Below, one piece after another: positions 43,401 to 54,781 of a stretch of DNA of 64,000 nt. Below the pieces are notes generated by a model, which saw only the letters and a program-made list of their open reading frames with translations, was not told where the DNA came from and did not search any database. Position 1 is the first letter of the stretch, and every line of letters starts with the position of its first letter. Source of the DNA: Isoetes taiwanensis. Taxonomy: Eukaryota; Streptophyta; Lycopodiopsida; Isoetales; Isoetaceae. The DNA is taken from NCBI GenBank assembly GCA_021234155.1, contig JAJEKV010000011.1, positions 17,314,677 through 17,378,676 on the forward strand, read 5' to 3'. The position numbers and the translations under genes are program-made.

Positions 43401-44046
43401 CCGGCGGTAAGCTTGAAGGCTTCAGTCACCGGAAATCATACAGTAGAGGGGTAGATGCATCGTGGTTGACAATAATTACCGATGATGAGATCACCTTCGT
43501 GTTCTCTAGGATGTGGTGTATTGTCAATGTTGGCATGACCGCAAATTGCTTCGAAAGCATGTAGTTCATAGACCGCATTCATCTCGGTTATAATGGGAAC
43601 TTGGCCATTCCTTACGCCGCAATGAATTGCGAACCATAGGCATGATAGGTTCCCTTGTAGATAGTTTTTTCCTTTTATTCTTATAGGGGGTGGTCCCTTC
43701 AACCACAACCTACTTATATTATCTATATATACTGATGTGTTGATATGTGCAGGCCAGTGAGCAGTACGTGACCTGTCCATGTATAGAGGGTTGCTGATGG
43801 CCCGACTTCTCCAGTTTTATCTTGTCTACATGTGTTACCTTTTTGTCACTGTGATGTTGATATTAGACTTCGGTCCTTGTACCCTTTTCTTATGATAATC
43901 ATGTCAAATGCACCTTGGTGCTTAAACTATTTTATGCTTTAAGTTTTAATGTTATTACCTTCGGAAATAAGGAATTACCTTCCTTCTTTTATGTATAAAT
44001 TCTTATATTTTTAACTAACCCTAATGCTGAGGACAACATTATTTCT

Positions 44047-44059
44047 AAGGAGGGGAGAA
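44047..44059 (+). promoter_or_regulatory. Polypurine tract of element 2
   Basis: AAGGAGGGGAGAA lies directly before the TG of the right LTR; it is the expected plus-strand primer. Confidence 0.9.
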
Positions 44060-45624
44060 TGTGACGTTCCAAGTATTTATACGGTATATGTATAAATATA
44101 CTGACACGTCACGCAGTAAAGATACGCCACGATGGGGTATTTTAACCTAGGGGGTTTAACCTAGGGGGTTGACCTAAAAGCTATGCTAAATTAATTATTA
44201 AAGGTTTATTACCTATAATTAAGGAAGCATTGTCAAATTGACTCAATTAAGTTAATTGATTAATTAGGAAGGTGCCACCTGGCCAAATTCGATTGGCCAG
44301 CATGAGAATGCTAACTTGGGGCATCAAATTGGATCCCTACCCCATTGGGCCCCAAAATCGAACCAGGAGGAGCAGCTGCTGAGCGCCCAAGTTCCTTGAA
44401 GATGGAGATACCTCATGATAATGGATCCAGCAGAAACTCGGGTTAGTGGGTAGACTAGCTTGATATCTCTAGGACTAGCGCTTCAGTCAGTCTTCTCTAG
44501 TTGTCTTTGTCTAGGATTAACCCTTCTTTGATGCTTAGGATTATATTTCAATTATGGATGATGCTTTGTTATGTATGGGTGGATGATTCTAGCTATGGCA
44601 GTATCTCTGTTAGCCTTCCGCAAAGCAGGGGTTAAAGGGGGGTTAGAAACCTCTGTGCCTTATGCTCTTAGTATGCTCCTAGTAGTTCCCTTGATTCCCA
44701 ATTAATGCGGCCTGTGCACAAGAGACCACCGAGCTGTGGATGCTATGGAATTGCTTTCGACACCCGGAGAAGGGCGCGAAGTGGTGAAGTGGGGGTGGGG
44801 TCTTGCACGAACATACAAGGCTCCTGAGACTCCTACAATGGGCTAGGCCTGATAGCCGGTCACGTAGAGGACCGGGTATGGGTCTGACACTCCCTGGGTG
44901 CAGAGGTGTGACCCATATGGGGCATCCTGCACTTTGATGATAAAGTTAGGGGAGTAGGTCGAGATGCGGATGCGAGGGGGGGCGGTCACGGTGCGCGTAT
45001 TCTCTAGCTCACCCATGGAACCATTTTGCTATCTGGAAGGGACACTTCCCGACCACACTCATCGGACGGGGAGATGTACCTGGAGTAGACTGAAGGGTGG
45101 TACCACCGATGCGTCTTGGGAAGGCTATAGTGATGCCCTAGCATGATTCGACTCATCTGCAAAGTGTGCACAGGAGGGGCGGATGGAGTGGACAACCCTA
45201 GCCGATGTTCTATGCCAGCCAACGCCATGCCAAGATTCGGTCTGCTGATCTCTTGAGACCTAGCTGTCAGTCAATCCTCACTGAGAGTCGAGCGAGGGGT
45301 AGAACCATGGGTTTTGGGGTGTTTTCTCTAGTATTAAATGCATCTTCTCTGTTATTATCAGTTGGATGGATGTGCCACCCTTCGTGGTGGTTATTTATGA
45401 GATGATTATGCTGTATGCTAACCTTGGATGCACGCTTCCGCGACATAGGAGCCCCATTGAAGGCGTGGGCCGAATGACACCTCTGTGTCCTTCACTCGAG
45501 CATCTTCCATAGATGGTCCGAGTTAGACGAAGGGCCCTGCTCATGGCGAGTTGGTTGCCATTGGGGGGGGGAGAAGTCCCCGTATGTATGCTTAGAGTGT
45601 CGTATATGTTCTGGGAGCGTCACA
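44060..45624 (+). repeat. 3' LTR of element 2
   Basis: About 1565 bases with perfect TGTGACG/CGTCACA termini, followed by the ATACC target duplication. See the left LTR for differences. Confidence 0.93.
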
Positions 45625-45629
45625 ATACC

Positions 45630-47128
45630 CATGCAAATAAGATGTGTTTCCATCTTTGGCGCGGAAGTCTTATGTGTTGGCTTGGATGAGTTATAAGTCA
45701 TATTTGAAGTTCAAGAGCCACATAATAGAAGTGGAACCTGTAAGCTTTGCCAAAAGGGCACCAATGGCTTATGCGAAGAAAATGCAGAAACCAACGTCAA
45801 CTTGTTCTTTAATATAATCAAAGTTATTAGACTAAATTAATACACCTCAAGCATCACGCAATAGAACTATGTAAAATACGATATCTTTACATGTTTCATT
45901 GCAGCATAGGAAGTATAAGACATAAATTTAAGTACAATACCCTTACATTTGCATGTATTACATTCTAAAGAGCACATAAGCCCGATGCTTCTGCCATGTT
46001 TGAATGTGAATCTCATAGTTGGCCTAGAATTTATTAGATGTCCCCCAGGACCTGTTGGCATCAATCGGTTTCTTTACATCATAAGAGGATGTAAAGCTGG
46101 ATTCTGATGGCATATCAAAATATAAAATAATTCAGCGTTATTGTATCTAGGACTTATACAAATCAAAACATGTAAAACATGAAGAGATTTGTGCCAAGTT
46201 CTTCTGATACAAAACTATATGCAGATCTATAGTGCAGAACATCTAGCAAATAAGGAACATCTATGCAATCTCAATGCCAATTTCCTCACTCTTAACAGTG
46301 CTACTTTTGTCAAATAATGAACACCTAGCATATAAGGAACAACTAACCTAGTATCCTTCTATGCAAATGCTAATTTTCCCGCACTCTGCACAATGCTACT
46401 TTACTGATGGCTATCTTCTTCTTGTTCTCTTCAACTCTAATACCCATGTGATGTTGCTGATGTAGGTCAATCAGTTTTTTTATTAAAATATCAAGACAAA
46501 GGATTCTCTTAAGCATATCACAGGCAAAAAGAGAGGTATGTCACATGCTTCTCTCTAGCCTTCTAGATAGATTTTGAATTGTTGGAACTCTTCAGATCAC
46601 TTAGCATTTACATAAAGCACAAGCTAGTAATATAGCAGACTGTCGAAGCAAATATTGCCTTGTAACGTACTTGACGTAGCGGCTCGTATCCTCTATTGGC
46701 AGCTTAAAATTCAAGGCGATGCTTAAAGAATGATTGCAAAGTGCAAAATTTACCAGTTCACTGGGCAATAGAAGACTTACCTCCACAGTGGGGCCTCCAA
46801 ACTGTAAGTCATAATCGTGCACTCAATTTCATAAGCTCTCTTGATCTTAGTTGCACCACTTGAAAAAGATATAAAATTGTCAATAACTTGTTACTGATAT
46901 TAATCATGCATGATAACTTCTGACTAATAAGATCTACACCTTCCTTACTAATGCCAAAATAGCATGGAACAAATAGCAGTACAACATTGAGATCGATAAT
47001 GTTTCTTTTCCATATGAGCATGGGCCTAATGCTTTTACAAATAAAAGAAAATGCTCCAAAAATGTGTAATAGGCTATGATATATTTCAAAAAAATGACAT
47101 GAAGTAACTTACATCTTGCTACATGCTG
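45630..47128. other. AT-rich DNA, one spliced exon candidate inside
   Basis: Apart from the exon candidate at 46781-46858 there is no recognisable gene. Related AT-rich phrases (ATAAGGAACA with CTAGCA) recur near 46230-46340. It may be intronic to a reverse-strand gene. Confidence 0.4.
46781..46858 (-). CDS. Exon candidate of an unrecognised gene
   Basis: On the reverse strand a 78-base segment is preceded by TTTTTCAAG and followed by GTAAGTCT, a strong donor. It reads GATKIKRAYEIECTIMTYSL then EAPLW with no stop. Length is a multiple of three. Peptide composition is that of a normal soluble protein; I do not recognise the family. It may belong with the exons at 48.0-48.5 kb on the same strand. 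Confidence 0.45.
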
Positions 47129-47454
47129 CAGGGTGAAAGCATGCTACGGTGTACCACTTTTGGAACCCTCAAAAGTACCTACACTGGGTACTTTTAAAAC
47201 TGGTACTTTCTGTTTTTTCTTCCCATTAAAATCAATCCAAAAGTTTTGAATTGAAGGTCAATAACATGTCAATCTATAATAGTAGATGATAAAAATACTA
47301 TTAGAGACTAAAATGAATGAATCAACTCTCAAACTTATTGTTTATTGAGACATTTATGCAAGTTCCTAGTACCCAGTGCTGGGTACTTTTTTGGGTAGTT
47401 TTGCACTCCCTAAAAAGAACTTTAGATGGTACACCCTAGCATGCTTTCACCCTG
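47129..47454. mobile_element. 326-bp hAT-like MITE
   Basis: Inverted termini of about 28 bases: left CAGGGTGAAAGCATGCTACG then GTGTACCA; right TGGTACACCCTAGCATGCTT then TCACCCTG, one mismatch. Subterminal GTACCTACACTGGGTACTTT and AGTACCCAGTGCTGGGTACT add further inverted symmetry. CAGGG...CCCTG ends and an approximate 8-base flank (ACATGCTG/CATGTTTG) suggest hAT. No ORF. Confidence 0.8.
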
Positions 47455-48034
47455 CATGTTTGTATGCATGCTGCAACTACATGTCGTAGCTATCTATGGC
47501 AAGAAATGGCACTACAAAATCTCCATTTTTCTACATTGGCAGACTTTTATACATCTCTACAGGCTTCGACGACTCTTTAAAATAAGACCAATAAGGTGAA
47601 TTGGATCTAATAAGTACATTTGCAAGAGAACATATATGGAAACATGGATGTTTGGTGGAGGAATTTAAGAGTAAAACTTCTACATTTTACTGCAAACTTG
47701 GGGATCTAATATATGTATGATATACAACGAAATAAAGGTACACAACTACTGATATACCAGCAATAAATTGTTGAGCCAAGATCAGGATCCCATGCATTCA
47801 CATTAACGGGGTGCCTCATGTAGCAACAAAAAGGCAGGTATGAAGCACAAAACAAAGAAATAGATGATAGAAATCTAAATAGCTAGGAAAGAAATCTACT
47901 GTCATTATTTAGCATGTGCACCAAAGGGACTTAGCTTTGCAATATAAGTTGGAGCAGAAGGAATCCAGTCTTTGGAATGTTGAATTGGTACATGCATTTG
48001 ACGTAAGATGCTTCAGTCCCCTATTCATCTTACA

Positions 48035-48517
48035 TCACTTATGGCATGTGATGGAAGAGTTCCACCTCAGAATCTTGGCTGGTCGACATGAATATAGCAA
48101 GATAGAAGAATGTGAAAGTACATAGACCTGAATGGGAGGACATAAAATTGAACCGTTGCATACCAATAGAAACATTTGAACAGTACATGGATCTAACCTG
48201 CAACATCCTTGAATACTTTGGATCATTAGATGATGCAACCAAACTATGATGATAGAACATTAAACCAAACATGAATCTAATGAGTCCTCTTGGCTCTGCC
48301 ATGAAACTAGCGGCCTCTACAAGGACAAAAGTGGCAAGGAAAATGAAAAAGTGGAATTGACTATCACATATGAAATCATACATGGATGAAAAATGGCAAA
48401 GGAACTCCCTGAATCTCGTGGAATTGAATCAGGCATTTTCTCCCGGAACTGGCTCTTAGAGTTTGAGTTTGTTGCAAATATACAGTCATATTCGGAAGCT
48501 CTCTCAAAGACCAAACC
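48035..48517 (-). CDS. Three exons of an unrecognised reverse-strand gene
   Basis: Exons on the reverse strand: 48406-48517 (acceptor TTTTGCAG; reads GLVFERASEYDCIFATNSNS, KSQFREKMPDSIPRDSG), 48198-48316 (acceptor CCTTGTAG, donor GTTAGATC; reads AASFMAEPRGLIRFMFGLMF, YHHSLVASSNDPKYSRMLQ) and about 48035-48137 (acceptor TCCCATTCAG; reads VYVLSHSSILLYSCRPAKIL and then a stop). The first two sum to 231 bases, and the frame runs through both joints without stops, which is strong support for real coding exons. The first donor (GTTCCT) is weak. The family is unknown to me; the start of the gene was not found. Confidence 0.5.
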
Positions 48518-48733
48518 CTGCAAAAGCATAGGCCCAACCAAATCAAAGCAGTGAAAGATATACAACATAATCAAGCACATTTGGCAAATTAAAACCCTAA
48601 ACACGCCATTTTGGATTGAAATATAGAAAAGAATGAGCCATGCATTTCATTAAACCCTTGAAAGCTTGCATGCACAGCCATAAAATAACAAATTCAGCCT
48701 CCTCAGCATAAGCATCAAAAGCTCTTCATCACA

Positions 48734-50876
48734 TTTTTTTTTTTTTTTTTTTGATTGAAGACTTAGTGTTTGTATTAATATAGATTTAGGTGTACATATC
48801 GACATATGTATATACATATGTTTACAAAAGGCAACCAATTTGGGCAGGGTTGGTTGTTTGGACCCTTCAACATAAAAGCTAGAGAAAATTTTAAGGCTTA
48901 TCTTAAGCCTAAAACATCAAAAAAGTTCTTAAGTTATGAAATCAGAGTTCTTGTGACCAAAACCCAAAAGTTTTAGGGTCATCCCAGGAATCTTCTTTTC
49001 TTGGGCTCGTTCTCGGCGTGGTCTTTTCTCCCCATTCCTTTGATAGCCATTATGAATAGACAGAATTGGCATTTGCATAAATGGGCTTTCCCCGGATTGA
49101 ATCTTCCTTTCTTATCCTTAGCCTCGCATAGGATATGCCTTTTTGCGTCATAAGCCGTGTTAGTTACATTGGCATACTCCATCTTCATGAATTGTTGGAA
49201 CCTCGACCCCAAACTGAGTAAGCCACAGCGCATTAGAGTGAAGGTCGATTCTTCTCCACTTCAGCTTCTTTACCAGTATCAGAATGTTACCTGAGAAATT
49301 CAAAGTGAAGTTAGAAACAGATAGATTGAGCTCAACTATGAATGTCAAATATCTCCTCAATCCAATTAATATCATATTTGGTCTGCTCAATAATAGCCTG
49401 AGGCCAAATGATTTCCTCTTTGAAGATTAGGGAATTCCTCCCCTTCCACATCCTCCATAGGAGAAGGTAGATGCGCCAATTTGATGGGTTCTCAGGAAGA
49501 AAGAAATCTGTGGAGCTCATAGTTCTAAGATGAGGTATATCAAGCTCTATCTCAGCTAACTCCAGGGTCCATTCGGCCCATAAACAATTCCTAAAGAGGT
49601 GATTCTCATCTTCCTGATCCTGCATACATCGAACACAGATGTTAGAATCCGCCATGTTCATCCTCCATCTCTTCGTGTTTGTTGCAAGAGCCTTGTGCCA
49701 GAGCTGCCATATAAAGGCTTTGACTTTTGGATGAATCGGGCTCTTCCATAAGAATATAAGATTCCTTTTGACCCTCAAAGGATCAGTGTTCCATTTGCTA
49801 TGGATTGTTATGGCCTGATCTTTATTTAGAAATTTATAGGCCATTTTAACCTTGTAACCATTGTACCCATTTATATGCCACAAATCTTCTGAATGGTGCC
49901 ACTGTCCACTGGCAAGTCTCTGGATAATACTATTAAACAAGGTCTCAGACTCCTCCCCTAGATCACTTAAAACCGAGCTATGATAGTCGAAACCGTTGAT
50001 AATATCCCTGATAAAAACAATTCCCCTGTTAGTCCATTGTTTAGTAAGGGCAGGGAAATGAGAGGCCAAGCATGTGTTGGGATCATCAAGAATAAGGGAT
50101 GGACTCCAGAAGATAGGTTGATCCTGAGAAAGGCCTTCCTTCCAAGTGTACATGCCTTTAACTTTGAACCACGCCCTGATCCACTTCTTTAAAATCAGAG
50201 GGGTGGAATTCGGGATGGTGAAAGGATAGAAAATACTATAAGGGAGGTGCATCTTAAGCCCTCTCCACCCAAAAGGATGGCATCTCCCAATGTAATGCTT
50301 AATCAGAGCTTTGACCGGATGGTTAATCTGATCTGTACAGGCCCTGTAGAAGTATTTTGCTGCTAAAGCAGTTGCTTCCTTCTCGATATTAATGACTCCC
50401 AATCCTCCCATACTTTTGGTTTTACAGCACTCATTCATGGAGACTGGGATCCAGCTTCTTCTGTTAGTTCCACCTGCAATGAATCTACCAATAATACTTT
50501 GCATTTTAGAGTAGACCTTTTTAGGGGCCATAATAATGGATGACTGATAAACCTGAGAAGAGGAAATGACAGAATTTGCAAGAATAGCCCTACCATTCTT
50601 AGAGAGAAATTTGGAGTTGAGGGAGTCCACTTTCCTGTAGAATTTATCCAAGAGGTCCCCCCACAGATCACTCGCGCTCACCCTAATAGCATAGGGGATC
50701 CCCAGGATTTTGGTTTTGGTGGTAGGAGAGAGATACATACATCCGAGAGATAAAGTTGCTTGCTCCCCCTTAGTCTGGTCCCTTGAGATTAGCTTTGTCT
50801 TGGCCGGATTGATATTACAACCTGAACATCTTCCGAAGTCTTCTAGAATTAGATTAATTCTTGAAGCATTAGATTA
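48734..50876 (-). mobile_element. L1-type LINE fragment, RT thumb to poly(A)
   Basis: Reverse strand: 5'-truncated at about 50876, then NINPAKTKLISRDQTKGEQA, a 468-codon open frame (49332-50738) with ILGIPYAIRVSASDLWGDLL, SLNSKFLSKNGRAILANSVI, GGLGVINIEKEATALAAKYF and the zf-RVT finger ICVRCMQDQEDENHLFRNCL, WRIYLLLWRMWKGRNSLIF. This is typical of plant L1 thumb and C-terminal domains. The 3' end is a run of about 20 T on the plus strand (48734-48754), the poly(A) of the element. The catalytic YADD part is absent. Same family as the insertion at 28.1-28.9 kb. Target duplication not clear. Confidence 0.9.
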
Positions 50877-52004
50877 ACATGATAGCCATTTTTTGGATTT
50901 CGAAATGCCAACAGCAACAGCAAGAGCCACTAAACCAAGCTTTACAACCCGGAAGCCTGAAGCCACAGGTTTTGGCAACCATAGGTGTTTCCAAGCTCCA
51001 AAACATGATGCAGTAAATCGTGGCATGCATGTTCCGACAGATGCAATCTCCGACTTCAAAATCTTCAAGCTTTTTCTATCTACTTCAATCGTGGCGATTT
51101 TCAAGTCCTTCCTATCTACTTCTACTTGAATCGTGGCACCCATGCCGATATGGTTTCCTTAAGCCCAGTCTGACACTCGTTTAGAAATTTTTATCAGCAA
51201 AACCAGAAACCCCAAAATCATTAAAAAAAAATGTTTTCCCATTTTTGGATGATCAAAAAACTTTCCGGCGTCTAAGAAGGCCCAAAACCTTAGGGAAATG
51301 ACTTAAAAAAAAGTTCTAAAAAGGTTTTCTCCAAACCAGAAAAACCAAATTTAAACAAGAGATGTAAACCATCCTTCTAGTTTATCTAGGATTACAAATT
51401 GAGACAGATCCAAGTATAAGACACATCTATCAGTATATCCAAGTAGTATTCATTCACACAATATAAAATAATGACCAAGTAGAACACTTTCCAAGTTCTA
51501 ACACTAGACTAGACTCTGACACATCAAACTTAGAAGACCATCTTGGGCTTTCTTATAAGCTTAGAACTGCAATCAACAAAGAACATTATTAGAATTGAGT
51601 AAAATTGAATTTTCATTAAGTGACATATCACAACTACAACATTGGTGTACAAAACGTCATATGCACAAATTCTTTGTCCTTAGAATGGAAGGTCATCCTC
51701 CACCCGCCATTACAAGGGATGGAGATGAAGCTAACTACATGGCCAAAGGTCATCATTTCTTAAGCTTGCTCATCTCATTTTATTTCTTTGAATTCCCATT
51801 GTCATTTGAACTTCATATTCTTCACTAGATCCATATTTGTAAAGAGCTAACTTCCTAAATGGATTAGCCACTTGCTCAAACAATTTGAAGACATTCATGA
51901 TGGCTGATATAGCAGATTGCTATTTGGCCAGATTGTAGAAGATAAGAAGCATAAATTCAATCTAAGATTTAGTATATTTTGTAACATCAATTTCCACTCA
52001 CTCA
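50877..52004. other. Intergenic DNA with a weak first-exon candidate
   Basis: At 50874-51143 on the reverse strand an open frame begins MGATIQVEVDRKDLKIATIE and repeats VDRKSLKILK, ending near GISKSKKWLSC. It could be a first exon of the gene whose later exons lie at 48.0-48.5 kb, with the L1 in its intron, but splice support is lacking. The rest is AT-rich without recognised features. Confidence 0.3.
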
Positions 52005-52515
52005 GCGCCAAGTGACTCACAGACGGACGCTATTTCTTTATTATATAGGGAGGATAAGAGATGATGATTGGCAAATATTATAGCAAGCTCCTGCTTGTGA
52101 CATCAAACACGACTCCTTTACTACACAACTCCCAAACTAGAAGCCCACTATTTTGACCACACATTCAAGTTTGTTTTGTTAGTAGAACCAAGATCATGCA
52201 AAAACAATATTAATGTGAACCAAAACAAGATTAAGCTCAAACATGTGGTATACTTCTATCTAGTTCACAGTCCACAACATAAGAAGCTTCTTGCTGCGTG
52301 AGAATGGCAACAAGCATACAGAAATCTGGCAATATTGATGTTTGTTTTTAGGTTCTTATGATATTGATTGAAAAAATAGAGCCATCAGCCATGGTTGCAC
52401 TTCTCATTTAGCTTAGAACTTAATCCACCAGGTTCTGATACAAGCAAAAGGTTAAAAAGACTTTTGGAGTAACAAATAGATTATGAATGAGGATTATAAG
52501 ATACAAGAAATTTAT

Positions 52516-52537
52516 CGCGGCGGCCAAGGCCGCCGCG
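52516..52537. repeat. GC-rich 22-bp palindrome, AA centre
   Basis: CGCGGCGGCC, AA, GGCCGCCGCG: two perfect ten-base inverted arms in an otherwise AT-rich region. The counterpart in copy 2 has TT at the centre. Confidence 0.9.
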
Positions 52538-54781
52538 AACATTTCTCTTTTCCAAAATCATCATGAGGGTTTTCCAGGGTTTTTGAGTTTGGAAAAGAAT
52601 CTAATAGAATGTTGTTGTGAACATTTCTCTCAGCAACTTTACAGAGGTTCAAAATCAAAATTCGCTCTTCAACAACTTAAAGATTTTCTCACCCATAAGT
52701 TTTTTTCTCACCACAATTTCTTATCACCTTCTGCGAAGGTACCACTTGCTAGTTATTTCATTACAACTTAGCGATTTATAAGATACTCCGTGCAAAAGTT
52801 ATCAGGTTTAGTGAGACAAATACTTGCAATAAGCACATATTCTGCAACATAATGAATGTCTATTTCAACAAATTGATCAAAACATGTGAATCTGCCCCTA
52901 GGTGGTCTCCGCCTGCAACTTAAGCTCTTACCATGTAGGGCTTAAGTATAACAATATGATCTTGTTGAAAATGTTAAACTATGGGGTGGCACTTAAATAG
53001 AAAGACATGTCTATGATATTCCACTCCATAGCATGACTTGAAAGCAAGGAGACAAAGCACTCTTTAAAACTCAAAGTAATCCAACTTTTTTCATGCTATT
53101 AGTAACAGAGAATCTTCAATGCCACACAATAAGAAGGAGCTCTAATAATTAACTGCAATGACTAGCAAGAGAGTCTAGCTCAGCAAGAAAAATAGTGCAA
53201 TTAACCAAAGGAGAGCTATGAGGCTCAACAATAGTATAACTAGTAATAGTAACATTCGTTTTTTTTTTCATTTTATAAATTCGGCCGGACGCGGAATATG
53301 CAGTCCAATCCGGTTCATTAAATTACCACTTCTCGACCGACCTTTTCTGCCTTGCTCATTCCGGCATAGAGCTTCTTTCCGGTCTCAAGCATTGCGCTTC
53401 TTTCTTCTCTGCTATAAGCTACATCATCCCTTCACAATTAATTAGATTTAAATTGTGGGTGGAAAAAAGGATGAAAGTTTTCCTGCTTCGATGGCTTGCT
53501 TGATCTTTTTGCATGATGAAGCCAAATCTACAGAAGCAAGGGGAGCTAAACTCGATGCCTGCAAGAAATAGAGCTCGAGCACTATGGGAGATTTTTTTTT
53601 TCTCTCTTTCATTTTTCTCTAGTGCTTTCTATTACAGGATTTGATTTGGTCGGCCTCCGCTAACTCTAGAATGGCCGGTTGTGAGACCCACCTAGAGGTT
53701 CTTGTGCAGGGTTTTCGGCTCTGCCATGGCGGGCTATTTGATCGGCCCCAGCCCTTGCAAGGTCAACCTCACCTTGCCATGGCCATGCATTTGGACCGGC
53801 CTGCGTTTTTTTCATAGCCGCTGCTTGATGCGGCTTTCAAAACCTCCATCAGAGTTCATGGTCCGCTTTGTGTTAACTACTAAGTAACACCTACAGGGTA
53901 TCTTAAGAGCCTAATCAAATTCCTTTGTTGCCTAAGACTTCCCATACACGTTCTATTTCGATAATCTATCCCAGGCTTCTCATAGAGGTGAATCTATCTC
54001 AGGCTTCCCATAGAGGTTTTATTTCGATAATCTATCACCAAATTTTGTTTGGTGTCGGCAAATCCAGGATAAGACAGCTTTTGGGTAGTCACAGATTGCC
54101 TCTGGAGCAGTCTGCCATGAGCTAAGGTCTAAGCAGCGATGAACACAGGAAGCACAAAACAAATGAAGCAATTCGACACGAAAGCACGAAACAGGGCTTT
54201 CAAATCCTGGAAATTTGCGTGCAAATCTGCCCACTATTCTGTAACCGATTTAATCACGAAGCTATTAATTATGGCTTTCCAGGCTCGCCATCATCTTCCA
54301 GAGATGGATTTTCAAGCTTTAGGCACCAAAGGTTTGAACACTGGTGACTACACCGAGCTAACTTCGACCATTAGGCTACATATCCATATCACGCTTATCC
54401 ATATCACGTTACCAAATCATGCGGTGTACATTTCACATCACCGAAGCTTTTGGCGCGATTCAATAGATCACGGATCTAAATCCGATTTTGTTTTGTATTC
54501 GCACCATGTTTTTTAGGACACGTGTAAAAAATTGGGCTTAATCCGATTTTGTCTTGTATTTGCACCACAAGGTTTTTAGGACACGTGTTCAAAATTTGGC
54601 TTAAATGTGTTACAAGCGGTGAGATACGATAAGGTTACATGTCAACAAATCAAAACATGTCAACAAATCAAATGAGAATCAGACAAGATATTCCAAAAGA
54701 ATCTTGCCTATCACAATTATATAGTTTAGATATAATCACATCGAAATATATGCTTCGAGATTATAACACCATTATAAAGAG

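Noticed and set aside
52487-52771. 94-codon frame MRIIRYKKFIAAAKAAANIS..., duplicated at 59293
   Set aside because: Conserved only because the whole segment is duplicated; the Ala-rich start comes from the GC palindrome and no homologue is recognised.
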